A stretch of 64,000 nt of DNA from Breviolum minutum Mf 1.05b.01 (lineage: Eukaryota; Sar; Dinophyceae; Suessiales; Symbiodiniaceae), in the NCBI GenBank assembly GCA_000507305.1, contig DF239216.1, positions 227,932 through 291,931 of the forward strand, in the 5' to 3' direction. A model generated the notes under the pieces. That model was not told where the DNA came from. It did no database searches and worked only from the letters and a program-made list of their open reading frames with translations. Shown one piece after another: positions 11,501 to 22,104 of this stretch. Position numbers and translations under genes: made by a program. Each line of letters begins with the position of its first letter. Position 1 is the first letter of the stretch.

Positions 11501-14500
11501 GATTTTCTCAGTTCACTGCAGAATTGAACTCACTTACATAATGCAACGGTTGATCCTTGGGAATTTCATTTTGTTGGTAATTCATGTTAATTCAGATTCC
11601 GGTTTTGTTAAGTTTTGTCCCCTTGGTCAAACATTTTTGCAACTTGGACACTCAGGAAATATGGAGCTCGAATTTGCTTCGCAGATGATCAGGGCTGTAT
11701 CCGAGCAGCCTGCGCTTTGGCACGTCAAGGTGAAGGATGTCCTGTGGCGCATTTGTATGACTTTCGCAGCCAAGACTTCGATATGAGACATGATGGTCAA
11801 CATGGTCAACCTGTTCAACCTTTAACAGCTACAGAGAAGCTGAAGGAAGCTGAGATAGAAGAGTCCCTGGGAGAGAAGGGAAAACTCTTCTTATGTGGGT
11901 CTTGTGAGCGATCACTTCCCATTGATATGTTTACACGATCCCAGTTTTCAAAGGCCAGTAAGGTGGATGAGGACCGGGGTCCAGTATCACACCAAGTACG
12001 ACGATGTAATGAATGTGTCACTCAGCCATGTTGTGCGTGTGGTCAGCTTCTTTCCTTAACAGCCTTTTCGGGGAGTCAGATGCTCCGACCACAAGGCAGT
12101 CGTCGCTGTAGACCATGTACTCTTGACACTTGGTGGTGCGACAGGTGTTCCAAGCCGAAACCTACACATGAATTTTCCTCTTTTCAAGCCCGGAAGGGCA
12201 AGCAAATCTCGAAGGTTTGTCAAGAGTGCGAGAAGAGCAATCCTTACTTTGATCGGCGCCATGTTCTTTGTGCCATTTTCAGTGGCAGATACGCAGCTCC
12301 ACCATCACGTGTGCCAGCCTTTTCCAAAGAAATATTGATGTTGATTTTGAGTTTTGCAAGAGAGTCTCGTTTCATCACCATCACTGGAGCAGGTTACAGT
12401 TGCAGTTTGTGTAACAAGACAAAATCCTTTCTGGGCAGCGGTGGGGATGCTGTGGAACGACATCTTCGAACATCCCAAATGCATGCGAAACGACTCAAAA
12501 GCTTAGAGGCTGGACACTTAGTGGAAGTTGCAATGACAGGATTAGATGCCGAACGTTTCCGCGATGGTCTCGGACTTCGTGGAGCTTTTTGTGGAACCGA
12601 TCAGGTGAAGGAAGCATCCAGTTTGATTGATATTTGGAGTGTTGATGCTGATATGAAGATCTTAGTACCAATTCTGAAGCACGTGGGATGTCGAGAATCT
12701 GAGTCTGGGCAACTTCGATGGGCATCTCCTGAGCAATTGGAGAAGGCCTTTGCCTTGATTGAAGCGTCCATGCATGGTTCGGTCTTTGAGGGTGACTTTT
12801 TCGCAAGTGCTTCAATGCAAGATGTCGCTGAAGCAGAGGAAAGAGCACTGGAACAGAAACGAACAAAGGTGAACATGCTGTGTCATCCAAGTATGGGAGA
12901 CTCAGATGTGGAAGAAGATGAAGAGACCATTGCGCTTCGGCGTTTCTTGGCAAGATAGGCCTTTGTCCCTGTGGATCCAAGGAAGCTGTGAAGTCATGTG
13001 AAATCGGCGTGCCTGTGAGAAAAAAGGATCTTTTAGAATGCCCATGACATAAGTGTCTTGGGATGTAGATCCTCGACTTTCATGGTCCATCCTTTACTCA
13101 TCCTTTTTGCAAAGTGTACAAGCCCTTGCTGTGATGTTCGTTTGCTTGCTGTGCAGCCTGCTGCAGTTGTAGATGAATTTTATTGTCTGAATTCCGGAGT
13201 GTAGGGCAGATCATGATTGCCTTGAGGTCCCCGTCGCGATGTCGGAGCTGGGCTACTGGCAGGACAGTTGAGTAGTCACGAAAGTCAGTGTGACGGTGAA
13301 GTCGCTAGTGGAGAGTGAATGAAAGTGGCATAAATTCATTATAAATTCATATACGGTAAATTCAAGATCATGTACTGTAGGAGATTATTCATATCGGCCG
13401 TACTACAATGGAGAAGTTGATTGTGATTCGACTTTTGCTTTGAGGATTAGCTATTAAGGATGAGAAACATAGCAGTAGCAGGAAGTGGGAGGATAGCAAC
13501 CAGAAGTATTTTTTTCTATTCAGTCAATTTGGGTTCAACAACTATGGAACTTGCATCGTGTACAGGTGAAGTTGAAGAATGTGAAGATTGGTGATCAGGT
13601 CCAACATTTGCGATGTTTATCGATGTTTCACTTGTTTGCTGCTGTTAAATCATGTTAAATCATGCAAGTCCTCTAAGTGCTGCAAGATGTTGTTTAGTTT
13701 AATTGTTTGTTGTTTGTTGGATCGCTCTTTTGGACGTCAATAGCTGATGCAGTTTTGGTGGCATTACTTTGGTAGAAATTGGGATGTAACCCCAAACCCA
13801 CATTTGGGGATTTAGCCAATAGTTAGCACAAGGATATCAACAATATAGTGCCTATTATAGGTCCGGTGGGGTTAAGATTAAAGGTCAGGAGAGTTTTTCC
13901 ATGATACTTGCCAATTTATCAGACCCAGCAAGTATGTCAATAATATTCCATGTCCTTTCTAGGTCAGGCTTCCAATGATCTATCATGATCAATCATGATC
14001 TATCCGCATTCCTTTGTTCACTTTCACCTTTTGAAACCGGTTGCCAAAATCTCTGGGGATTCCAACAGCAGTGTAGGTGGTAGAGGAATGTCAAGATGGA
14101 AGTTGCCGGGCAATCTTAGATACTGGCACCTCTTTGCATGGAAGCTCAGGTCTAAGGTTAGGGTCGATCGCATCGTTTTTGATCAGACTTGGATGGGTTT
14201 ACGCAGCGTTCCGGAGCAATTTTTATGTTGCAGGTTGTTTTGGTATGTTGACAATTTGAGGCAAAGGATTACTTCTGATTTAAGACTCTACAGTTAAAGG
14301 GGTTTCTTCAATATTATGGTTATAGTAAAGGATAGTAAAGGGTTATAGAATGTTATAGATGGGATGAGATGGGTATAGTCATATGCATGGTGATGATCAT
14401 GATGGTGATGGTGATGATGCTAGCATGTGTAATTTGTTCCTTTGTTGGCCTTATTGCTGAGTGTGGTTCAATCACAACTAAGGCTGGGAGTTCCACGACA

Positions 14501-16473
14501 GGCAGATTCACGTCATTGGAAAGTATTGCGGATGTGCCGCGAATGATGGTAACAGACGAGATTCGAGACACTCAAAGATCCTGCAAGAAGTTGTGTCTTT
14601 GGGATCCCCGGCCATGACTTGAAATGGAATGCTTCTTCAACTGTGACAGGTGGTCCGGTCTATGCACCGCATGTTGGCCAGACCTGTTCCAGAGGATGGG
14701 CATTTCACGGAGTCGGTGCCTGTGGAACAATGCTGTGGGGAACAATTTGCCCAGCATCTTAGCGATGACTATGCTACATAGAATATAATGCTGAAACTAG
14801 ACACTAGACTAGACAAAGTTGTTGATACGGTGTTTTGTTAAGGCTCCATTTATGATGTCTTTTGTGAGTGATCCACTTCTTGACGGACAAAACCACTTGG
14901 CCGGAGCGATATCAGTCACAAGTCTCCAGATGTCTCCGGCTCGCAGACTCTACTGCCCAGGAGATATCTCATCAACCTGGGATTGATTGCAGGAGGTTTG
15001 GGACATTTGAGACATGTTGAAACATAATTCTGCGCCAGTGTTGTCAACTTCAACGTGACTGCAAGGCTGCCAGGTCTCCAATTGGACTTTGTGATGGATG
15101 ATGCGGCAGAGATCCAAGATCGCAAGTTTCTCCATTTGTCCATGTTTCCCAAGTCCAGAAGTTCACGGCAAACTCGATAAAATTTGGACAGACGGGTGCA
15201 CACATTTTTCGTCTATATAAATTCTGTTCAGTGTTTCATTCCCAAATTCCCTGAGTCTGCAAGAAAGCGCACAAGCATGTTCCAGCAGGGTGTGTGTGCA
15301 ATCTGATGAAAGGAAATGCGCCTCAAGACACCTGTCGTTTCATTTCTTAACGGATACCCTTCACAGGGTTGCTAATGTTATGCTAAGATGTTCTAAGGTC
15401 ATGAGCCTGTCTCCAGAGGACTACTCCAGGCACCAATGTCCAGGTGGATTTCCATAAGAAACGAGCTGTCCAGATTCTGAGATGTCAGGCCCTTGCCCTT
15501 CAACATGACAATGCCCAATCAAGACAAGTGGAGGCCAGATGGTTTCAAGTTTGACAAATTGATGTGAGAATGCCCTACATGTACCAATTGAGCCGTGCTC
15601 CAAGGATCGTAACAAGTTATTCTTTATTAGCAGTATGCAAGATGCTGGAACAAAAAGCAAAGATTGAAAGAAAAGACAGAGAAAGGAAGATGTGGTAGGG
15701 AGAAAGCATATTTAATGTCATATTTACTTATATATCATATATGTTCACAATCTTATGTATACAATAAGATCATTTTACATCAAATTATGTTACATATATT
15801 TTACAAAAGCAAAGAGATGCATTCAGCATGAATCAACGAATCAGGCTTTTTTGCCGATCCTTGCTGCTCCCTGTGGAGATGGCCGAGCCTTTGGGCCCTA
15901 AGGTTGGCACAACCAGAAGATGATAGCAGTTGGGTGTTAGTTTCACAAAAACACCCTGGAAAATTCATATGGAACCCAAAGATATGGAGGTTTGGTTCAA
16001 ATTTCAAATGACTTTCCTTTTCATGTTTGGGTGATTTTTTTAGCTTCCATTGATTTTCAGGGGGGGTTCACGTATCGTCGTTTGAACCGTTGTTTGCCGA
16101 GAGTCGAAGGCCTAAAAAATTTCCACATCTTGGGGGACAAATTGTTCCCGTGATGTGGATGGATTTTTGTTCGCGTTCCTGTGTCGTCAGGTCTTTATTT
16201 GGGGTGAACCCGTCCTGAGGAGGCTGGAAAAGTCATTGTGAATTCTAGTTTCATGAGCAACGAATTCATGACTTGGGGATCATGAAAATGTTCATCAAAT
16301 CATCGTTGCAAGGGTGACTCCATAGGATTTGATGGATGTCATTGGAGAAATCCATTGAGAACTTGTTCCTGTGGGGTTTTAGGTACTACACCATCTACGA
16401 TTTGGCCAACAAGAGAATTGGTTTGGCACTGGCGCGACAGCCCGTTGGACAGGCTGGGTACATTTTCTGGTGA
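6304..16473 (+). CDS. Pepsin-family (A1) aspartic protease gene, 20 exons placed, hosting two nested genes
   Basis: An aspartic endopeptidase with both catalytic DTG motifs (Asp codons 6598-6600 and 14119-14121), a flap motif FGTGE (exon 6) and a C-terminal YYTIYDLANKRIGLA. Exons: 6304-6354, 6556-6605, 6696-6727, 6965-7023, 7196-7252, 7338-7383, 8046-8077, 8275-8298, 8376-8540, 9864-~9929, 9977-10019, 13227-13262, 13566-13598, 14077-~14148, 14650-14711, 15066-15117, 15398-15429, 15845-15902, 16191-16222, 16383-16473 (stop TGA). Phase is kept at 17 of 19 junctions; the 10/11 and 14/15 joins are uncertain, so a microexon may be missing there. About 364 residues are recovered, close to the usual core. 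Placed donors are 9 GT, 5 GC and 3 GA; acceptors are all AG|G. Exon(s) before 6304 are missing. The product is probably secreted or vacuolar (family inference). Other genes lie in introns 9 and 11. Confidence 0.85.
9053..9451 (+). CDS. Small secreted Thr-rich, Cys-containing protein, nested in protease intron 9
   Basis: A 132-residue protein. I chose ATG 9053 because of the GCCGCC context and because a signal peptide follows at once (MIFTKLISALFLASVGIVLQGCGG). An upstream in-frame start at 8921 would bury it. Residues about 41-58 are nearly pure Thr (ACN repeats, about 9160-9213), like a mucin-type O-glycosylated linker. The C-terminal part is Ala- and Cys-rich (AANAAAADTAATCAALQAYA, then CC) and ends at a TGA. 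LQGC resembles a bacterial lipobox, but a eukaryotic signal-peptide cleavage site is more likely here. A pyrimidine tract with AG at about 8936-8949 could serve as a trans-splice acceptor. The gene lies wholly inside intron 9 (8541-9863) of the aspartic protease. No domain is recognised. Confidence 0.65.
   Translation: MIFTKLISALFLASVGIVLQGCGGTEEEAPVGGSTAATTTTTTTTTTTTTTTTSATGCDSGNAYQCFQTYEAANAAAADTAATCAALQAYASCIINVACCENTGSRLGLQNTIDGLASTCTGSNAVTGCPST
9641..9658. repeat. 18-bp perfect palindrome in the 3' flank of the Thr-rich gene
   Basis: CGTACCAAATTTGGTACG is its own reverse complement. It lies 190 bases after the stop of the Thr-rich protein gene. Its role is unknown; it lacks a loop and so does not look like a classical terminator. 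Confidence 0.5.
9864..10019 (+). CDS. Aspartic protease exons 10-11
   Basis: Exon 10 starts at AG|G (9864) and reads VFLAQNEGVDSVISFGGRG, matching the family's FSVFL...GSEISFGG strand. Exon 11 (9977-10019) reads HEEKFTAGEIQWAA and joins in phase through a GT donor at 10020 to VPVAMSELGYWQ at 13227. These two exons lie between the two nested genes, and that placement shows the host gene continues past the first nested gene. The exact end of exon 10 is uncertain because no GT, GC or GA donor there gives the phase needed by exon 11. Confidence 0.75.
10651..12958 (+). CDS. LRR plus multi-zinc-finger (Stc1-like) protein, two exons, nested in protease intron 11
   Basis: Exons 10651-11222 and 11656-12958 give 624 residues. 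The intron (11223-11655) starts with GA and ends with AG|G; it joins ...AIAGELE to KYGARICFADD in phase. Residues about 70-190 carry leucine-rich repeats (IDLSHTGLTDSILNTF, LRLQRNRLTGASLLML, LRLGRCGIENPEAI). A Cys/His segment follows (CIRAAC...CPVAHLYDF). Then come three tandem CxxC...CxxC modules: LCGSCERSLP...RRCNEC, CCACGQLLSLTAFS...RCRPC and WCDRCSKPKPTHEFSSF...VCQEC. They share the spacing and the F(S) before the second pair seen in the Stc1 domain. A matrin/U1-like finger (YSCSLCNKTK...H...H) sits near residue 450, and the end is acidic (DSDVEEDEE). Stc1 in fission yeast links RNAi to chromatin; transfer of that role is only inference. ATG 10651 follows TTCGCC. The whole gene lies within 10020-13226. 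Confidence 0.75.
13227..16473 (+). CDS. Aspartic protease exons 12-20 (C-terminal lobe)
   Basis: In-phase translation gives VPVAMSELGYWQ, VKLKNVKIGDQ, VVEECQDGSCRAILDTGTSL (second catalytic Asp), SMHRMLARPVPEDGHFTE, LPGLQLDFVMDDAAEIQ, VMSLSPEDYSR, LLLPVEMAEPLGPK, VFIWGEPVLRR, then YYTIYDLANKRIGLALARQ and a stop at 16471-16473. This is the usual order of the family: DTGTSL, LP.l.f, l.PedY, C....p, GEpvLRrYYt.yD. Donors are GA at 13263 and 15118, GC at 15430 and 16223, and GT elsewhere; all acceptors are AG|G. Trp replaces the usual Leu in F-I-L-G-E. The join between exon 14 (ending at about 14148) and exon 15 (14650) is not resolved. Confidence 0.85.
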
Positions 16474-17974
16474 AAAAAAACACCCGGAGGCTCGGTGTCA
16501 AAAAGAAATGGCTGTCCTGGACCTGGAGGTATCTTCACCTGCCAGCGTGGGTGCTCCCCCAGCAGGATCATTGTTGTCAGGTGAGGCAACCTTAAATGGC
16601 ACGACTTGAGTCCGTTGAAATATGTCGAAAACTGAAGCGGAGAAATGGGCATTGGATGAGAATTATTGGATTTGCGTTGTATAAAGACAACAGAAAGACC
16701 TTTTGAATCTTTTGACCAAAGTGGAGCTGAATTTGCAACTAGCATAGGGGCATAGACTCTGTTAGGTTTTGATCGTGTAAAGACAGCTTTGCACACTGCA
16801 GGATCGCCGCTGTTTGGGTCACTCAGAACTGATGCACAATGATGCTGACAGCGATTCTATTTTGGACAGGGACAATTCATTTAAAGTACATACTACAGGT
16901 ATGCTACGTTAGCATTGTTCCAATGACTGTATGCGTACAGTATGCACCCGTAATGTTTTGACAAAAGCGTCCACTGCTTTTGCTAAGGGCGCCTTTGACG
17001 ACAGAGGCACAGTGACACTACAGCTTTTTCGGAAAGGGCACAAGTGCTTGGCGGGATGCGCTAATTTGCAGAAGTATCTTGAATTGCTAAACAGCATGGT
17101 TTGAAGACAATCAGCTGTTGAACTTTGGCCAACATGTTTTAAGCCCTTTGGCCAACATGTTTTAAGCCCCCTGGGTTCCTTTTGGACACATCAGATGTAC
17201 AGTAATATGAAGTGGACAGAAACACCACTGAGTAGTTCTTCCGTGTTTTGGAATACGTATTGAGTCACATGTTGCCTTATTTGAAACCCCGGATTTGGCC
17301 GTCAACATGGGAGGTAACTACTTAGCACTATGGCAGCAGGGCATTGAGGCTGGTGGACATTGACCTGACCAAACAATCGGGTAAGATGCCTTTGCAACAC
17401 AGAAAGCAATTTGAAAAAATCCGGAAGATCAGCGTTCATTTTGTCTTCCCCAGCTTGAAGATAGTGTTTTACATGTGATGCTGCAGATGATGCAACTTGC
17501 AACTTGCAACAAGTTGGCCCTGTCGCCAGTTGTACACGCTCCGCCCGACTTCGACAACCACATCCTCCAAGAGCGATGTGGATTACAAAAAAGGCGGCGC
17601 AGCGAACATATTCGAACAGAATATGATTAAACTATCAAAAAGCAATCAGCAGTCAGTGTAGTTACAGTGTGAAGGAATGCAAAAGACTTAGCTTGGACAA
17701 GAGTCCAGAATCTTGGAGTGTTTGGAACTCCAGCCTTATTTTCAAGCAAAGCAGTTGTTGGTTGAAAAGATAACGCAGCGTTTGACAAAGATTCCCAAAC
17801 CTGTAGCATTTGGTTCAGCAATGCAAGATTATTTGGTTTTAGAACCTGCAGACAAGCAAGAAATGTTCCCCAAGAACAAACTGCGGCAAAGGCCAGTAAT
17901 TTGGATGAGTGAAATGGAAAAAATCACATGCAACGACATCCATGGTGACCTTCCATTGGCGATAAAGACCTCAG
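16474..17974 (+). other. Protease 3' flank and unassigned open frames
   Basis: No domain is recognised. 16937-17104 is an open segment (TKASTAFAKGAFDDRG...) that could be an exon of the gene ending at 18583, but the opposite strand is open too. 17713-17940 is another open segment with a protein-like composition. A 23-base unit is duplicated at 17124-17168 (see its own entry). Confidence 0.3.
17124..17168. repeat. Tandem duplication of a 23-base unit
   Basis: The unit TTTGGCCAACATGTTTTAAG plus CCC occurs twice in direct succession, with the last base truncated. It is a recent small tandem duplication in non-coding DNA. Confidence 0.8.
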
Positions 17975-18583
17975 GCATTATGATGGAAATATCCACTTTA
18001 CATCTTTGTGTGTTGGAGTCGACTTCGGCACGGGCCCTGCCGCACTGCCCGTCATGGAGTCTCCCGGCGGTTCCGAGCATGCGGCATGGGATTGCAGCTC
18101 AGTCCCTTCAAGGGTGGCACATTTGGTCAGACATTGGATGAAGCATTTGGAGGGTGACTCCAAGGCTTGATGGTTTTGATGATCTCTGACATTAGATACA
18201 ATGTATGACATACATAGCTATTCTATACCTGTAGGATCTGTAGGATCTGTAGGAGATAATATGGAAATGCTGCTTTTGACGGAAACCCTGAACACTACAT
18301 CACAATCCAGTTGTCCATAGCATCCCCATGATTATGATTGATTGTGACAGTTATGATGAATCATCAAGTTTCAGGTCAACACAACACGTTCAAAACAAAA
18401 TTCAGAAGTTTCATCTTTGGGGACCTTGGTGCCTTGAGATGTCAGGGTGATGAGTGCTTGGAAGCAATGAGCACCTTGCTTAAAGTGCCTTCAATTGCCT
18501 TGATGCTGCCTGGCCCCCTCACCGATGACATTAAACATGCCTTGGAGAAAATATCAGATTCAGGAGTCTTGGCAGAGATTTGA
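17975..18583 (+). CDS. Last two exons of an unidentified gene
   Basis: Exon 17975-18153 (acceptor AG|G) reads HYDGNIHFTSLCVGVDFG...PSRVAHLVRHWMKHLEG. A GT donor at 18154 and the acceptor AG|G at 18375 join it in phase to QHNTFKTKFRSFIFGDLG...LTDDIKHALEKISDSGVLAEI and a stop at 18581-18583. The phase match and the balanced residue composition support coding. I recognise no family. Upstream exons are not placed. Confidence 0.5.
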
Positions 18584-19149
18584 CTACGGTAAAGTGTGCA
18601 AGAGACTTTGTGAATCAGCCCCTCAAGATATTAGGAGGTTTATTGATGATGTACTGGTATCATACGAATGATATCTTAAAAAACAATGACCATCCTTTGA
18701 TAGCCATCATATTGCTTGACTATTTTGTTCCAATCTTCTGCTTTTTTTCGTGCAGGAATTGAATTGCTGGCGGCCGCTGAAACCGCCTTGTGGGACATGC
18801 CTCGCTTGCTGTTTGTCCTCAAATTGAGAGAGGCCGGGAGTTGTGGCAGTTGTTTATTCAATATATATTTGGATCTACCCCCCCTGTAACAGTGGCAAAA
18901 AAAGGGATTATACCAGCATAGACCCCAGGTAGCAAAAAACAATTTTTGTTTTATCAATGTAGAGGACAGTGTAACGTTTGCAAGAAACTCAAAATGCGCA
19001 AACAAATGCACAAAAACACCAGGCAGTCTTATATATCTTGTATTGTTTTGATCCGGCCATTCTCAAATGCACACGCTTCCCTCACCACTGGCAGCAATGT
19101 GTCCGAATGATTCCGAATGTAGATGGACGTCTTTCCACTAAAGTTGAAC

Positions 19150-19480
19150 ACCACCCATGGCACCCTACCATAGCACCCTACCATGGCACCCTACACAGCA
19201 ATGGCGTGCAGAAAAAGCACCCACTGGCACCCTGCAATGGCACCAGGTCCACTCCCCCAATGGCACCAGGTCCACTCCCCCAAAGTTGGTCGTCACCCTC
19301 CCCCCCAACCATAGCACACTACAATGGCACCCTGCAATGGTCTCCAGCAATGGCACCACGTCCACTCCCCCAAAGTTGGTCGTCACGCTCCCCCCCCAAC
19401 CATAGCACACTACTATGGCACCCTACGATGGCACCCAGCAATGGCACCACGTCCACTGCACCCTGCAATGGCACCCTGCT
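19150..19480. repeat. TGGCACCCTAC-type tandem and direct repeats
   Basis: Short units of the form TGGCACCCTACCA recur many times. A longer block of about 80 bases containing CTCCCCCAAAGTTGGTCGTC is present twice (about 19270 and 19350). Long open frames through it on both strands arise from the repetition and are not taken as genes. Confidence 0.8.
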
Positions 19481-19559
19481 CCACGTCCAATCCGCCAAAG
19501 TGGTTCGTCGCCCTGCCCCCCTATTGGAAGTAAGAACCCCTATAGCTGGCGCTATTTGG

Positions 19560-20650
19560 GGAATGATACTGGAAAAAAAGATACGTTCCCTGGAAAAAAA
19601 ACACGTGGCCTGGAAAAATTTACAACCCCTGGAAAAGAATTTAAGCTCCTTTGCTTGTGTGGTCCTCTGGTCCTCTGGTCCTGTGGTCCTCGTCCTGGGT
19701 TGTCTGGTCCTCTGGTCCTTTGGTCCTCTGGTCCTGTGGTCCTCTGCTGCTGGAGTCCTTTGGTCACTGTGGTCGTGTAGTGCTCTGGCCCTCTGGTCCA
19801 ATGGTCCTTGGCAAACACGTGCAAAGAAATATGTAGGGATCAAAGAAGCTTGGAAGGAAGGAAAAGAAGAAGCGGGACAAAAAGCAAATACAGTTTTTCA
19901 AATAACAAATAGAACAAAAACCGCAAAGATAGTAGGTTTCCAAAAAAGAAATGGCGAAAAAGAAGCAGGACAAGAAGAAAACGCGAGTGTTGATCAAATA
20001 ACAACAAAGACGCAAAACAAGGCCAAATATAGTATCGTTTTCACTCATAGTCTCATCATAGTCTCATAGTCTCAGACTGTCAAAGTGTCATGTCTTTAGA
20101 ACCATAGCATAATAGCGGCAAAATCTCACAGTATCATAGGGTCATAGTGCCATAGCGTGTTCCCTCTCTTTCCCTCATACTCTCATGCTCTCACACTTTA
20201 AGTTCACACTCTCATATTCTCGAATCATACCTTACACAGAAACGAAGAGCAACAAGTAGCAACAACACAGTTCATTCGGGGAAGAAAGGCTTCAGAAACG
20301 GGATGATACTGGAAAAAAATACGTTCCCTGGAAAAGTTCACGTGGCCTGGAAAAATTTACAGCCCCTGGAAAAAATAGGTCGGGAATAGCAGGAGTAGGA
20401 GAGATTTGTGAGCATAAGACACCACAAGTTTTCTGAACCTACGGCCCCAAAAATTCTACGAACTGCGAGCGAATCACGTAGCATGTTTTGGGAACGCAGC
20501 CCTCCCCCCCAACCCCCCCCTCCAGCCAGGTTTCGGTTGAGTGCTTATTTTTTTCCAGGGGCTTAAATTTTTTTCCAGGGGTTGGTGGGAGTGACCCCTA
20601 ATTTTTTTCCAGGGGTTGTATTTTTTTTTCCAGGGCCTACCCCAAATAAA
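19560..20650. repeat. Dispersed CCTGGAAAAA units in both orientations
   Basis: A block of about 75 bases made of four CTGGAAAA(A) units (GATACTGGAAAAAA, TTCCCTGGAAAA, GTGGCCTGGAAAAA, CCCCTGGAAAA) occurs at 19562-19640 and again at 20303-20378. The reverse complement (TTTTTTTCCAGGGG) recurs four times at 20548-20635. Between them are a GGTCCTCTGGTCC minisatellite and CATAGTCTCATAGTCTC-type repeats. Confidence 0.75.
19660..19810. repeat. GGTCCTCTGGTCC minisatellite
   Basis: About 150 bases of imperfect 6- and 9-base units (GGTCCT, CTGGTCCTC). Its translations on both strands are repetitive and are regarded as chance open frames. Confidence 0.8.
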
Positions 20651-22104
20651 GGTTTTGTTGGGGATTTCCTTCAAAAATTAAACCAGTCCTGATGAAACAC
20701 CATCCTTCCAAAATGACAATCGAGGCGGAGAACTCCACCCCTGTCGCTCAACTTCAACATTTGTTGGAGGCGACTGGGGGGAAAAAGATGGATCCAAAGA
20801 TCATAGGTTTTTTCCGTCGTTGGTTAGTTGTAAAAGTTAGGTATTGGAAAGATTTCATCAAAAACTAAGTCGTCTCTGTTGTTTTTGAGCATGATTCTAA
20901 TGAAAGCGACGTTGGAATGAAACAATGAACATGCATCCATGCTGTAGTTACTTAATTGGTTTCAGGCTCGGAACAGTCAGTAGCTATAGTATAATATAGT
21001 ATAATCATGTACAATTTGTTCTGTTTGGTCCCTGTGGTGCGAGGGTTTGTTGTTCTTATTACCTTTGGTTTCCTTCTCAACTTTGGAAACAGATCGACCT
21101 TGTTACAAAAATATGATGCTGTCAGCCTGTCGTCCAGGAAGTGGCTGAAGCAACTGTCCTTTTCAGGCCGACAGTGGGTCCATGGCTTTGGCCCCTTCAT
21201 GAACCAGAGACTTGTACTGTGACCATCCTCCATCCTGAAACCAACATAGCCAATGAAGTTTATGAGTCCCGTGAGGTCGCCCTTTTGTTCTTTTTGTATG
21301 TTGTAAAATAAGTACGCAGCTGATGTTGACCGGTCACTACGGGTATACAGATGTGTTCTGCACAAGGTACTTAGGTACTTGTGCATGAGAGATGTATGAT
21401 GAACGATTTGCAAAGTTTCAATTGGAAGTTAAATGGAGCCATGTCGAGTGAATTGATCCTTTTTTGACAATCCAAGGACGTTTCAGCTGCCCTACTTGTT
21501 GCCGATGTAACTTCGGCCATGTTAGCCTTTTATTGCATCGATCTGCCGGGTGGCTGGGTTGCTCCGGTGGAATTCAATGGCAACTCTAAGGCCATGACAG
21601 ATGATGAACAGCCTCTTGGTGTTAATGGCGTTTCAAGTTTCGTTCACCCATGATTTGTCTTCAGGGCTGAGGACACAAGAGTGTTCTGTATGGCAAAAAG
21701 GTGAATTTAGGTGAATTCGGATTTTTAAGCAGAAGTCGATATTGTTCAAATGCTCAAAGTTATATGGATTCCGGATCATGTCAAATTGTTGTCTCGCTCA
21801 GTTGTGCGATGCGAATCATCCGAGCTTTCCGGATTGTTCCACCAATTCACATGGATGAACAACAGAAGCACATCCGAGCGCCACTTGGATGAGTTCTCAT
21901 AGTCATCTCCGTTTTGTTTCCAGCATTGCTTCATCAGGAAGGTATGACGTTGTTTTTTAATTACATGTTTTTACGACAGCAACGATGTGTGTATGGAACT
22001 ATCTATATCCATTTATATGATATGACAGATATGATCAATGTATTAGAATCTCTTTGTCACGACTGTCTCACTCCATTGGGTTTGCCAGTGCTTCCGCAAG
22101 AACC
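20651..22104. other. Stretch without a recognisable gene
   Basis: Several open frames of 60-150 codons overlap on both strands (for example 20952-21413 on the minus strand), but none shows a motif or a consistent exon structure. Around 21770-21850 the + strand reads SLSCAMRIIRAFRIVPP, a basic/hydrophobic pattern too short to assign. Confidence 0.4.

Noticed and set aside
18978..20069. 363-codon + strand open frame and a 174-codon minus frame
   Set aside because: They run through tandem repeats on both strands, with repeat-driven composition and no motif.
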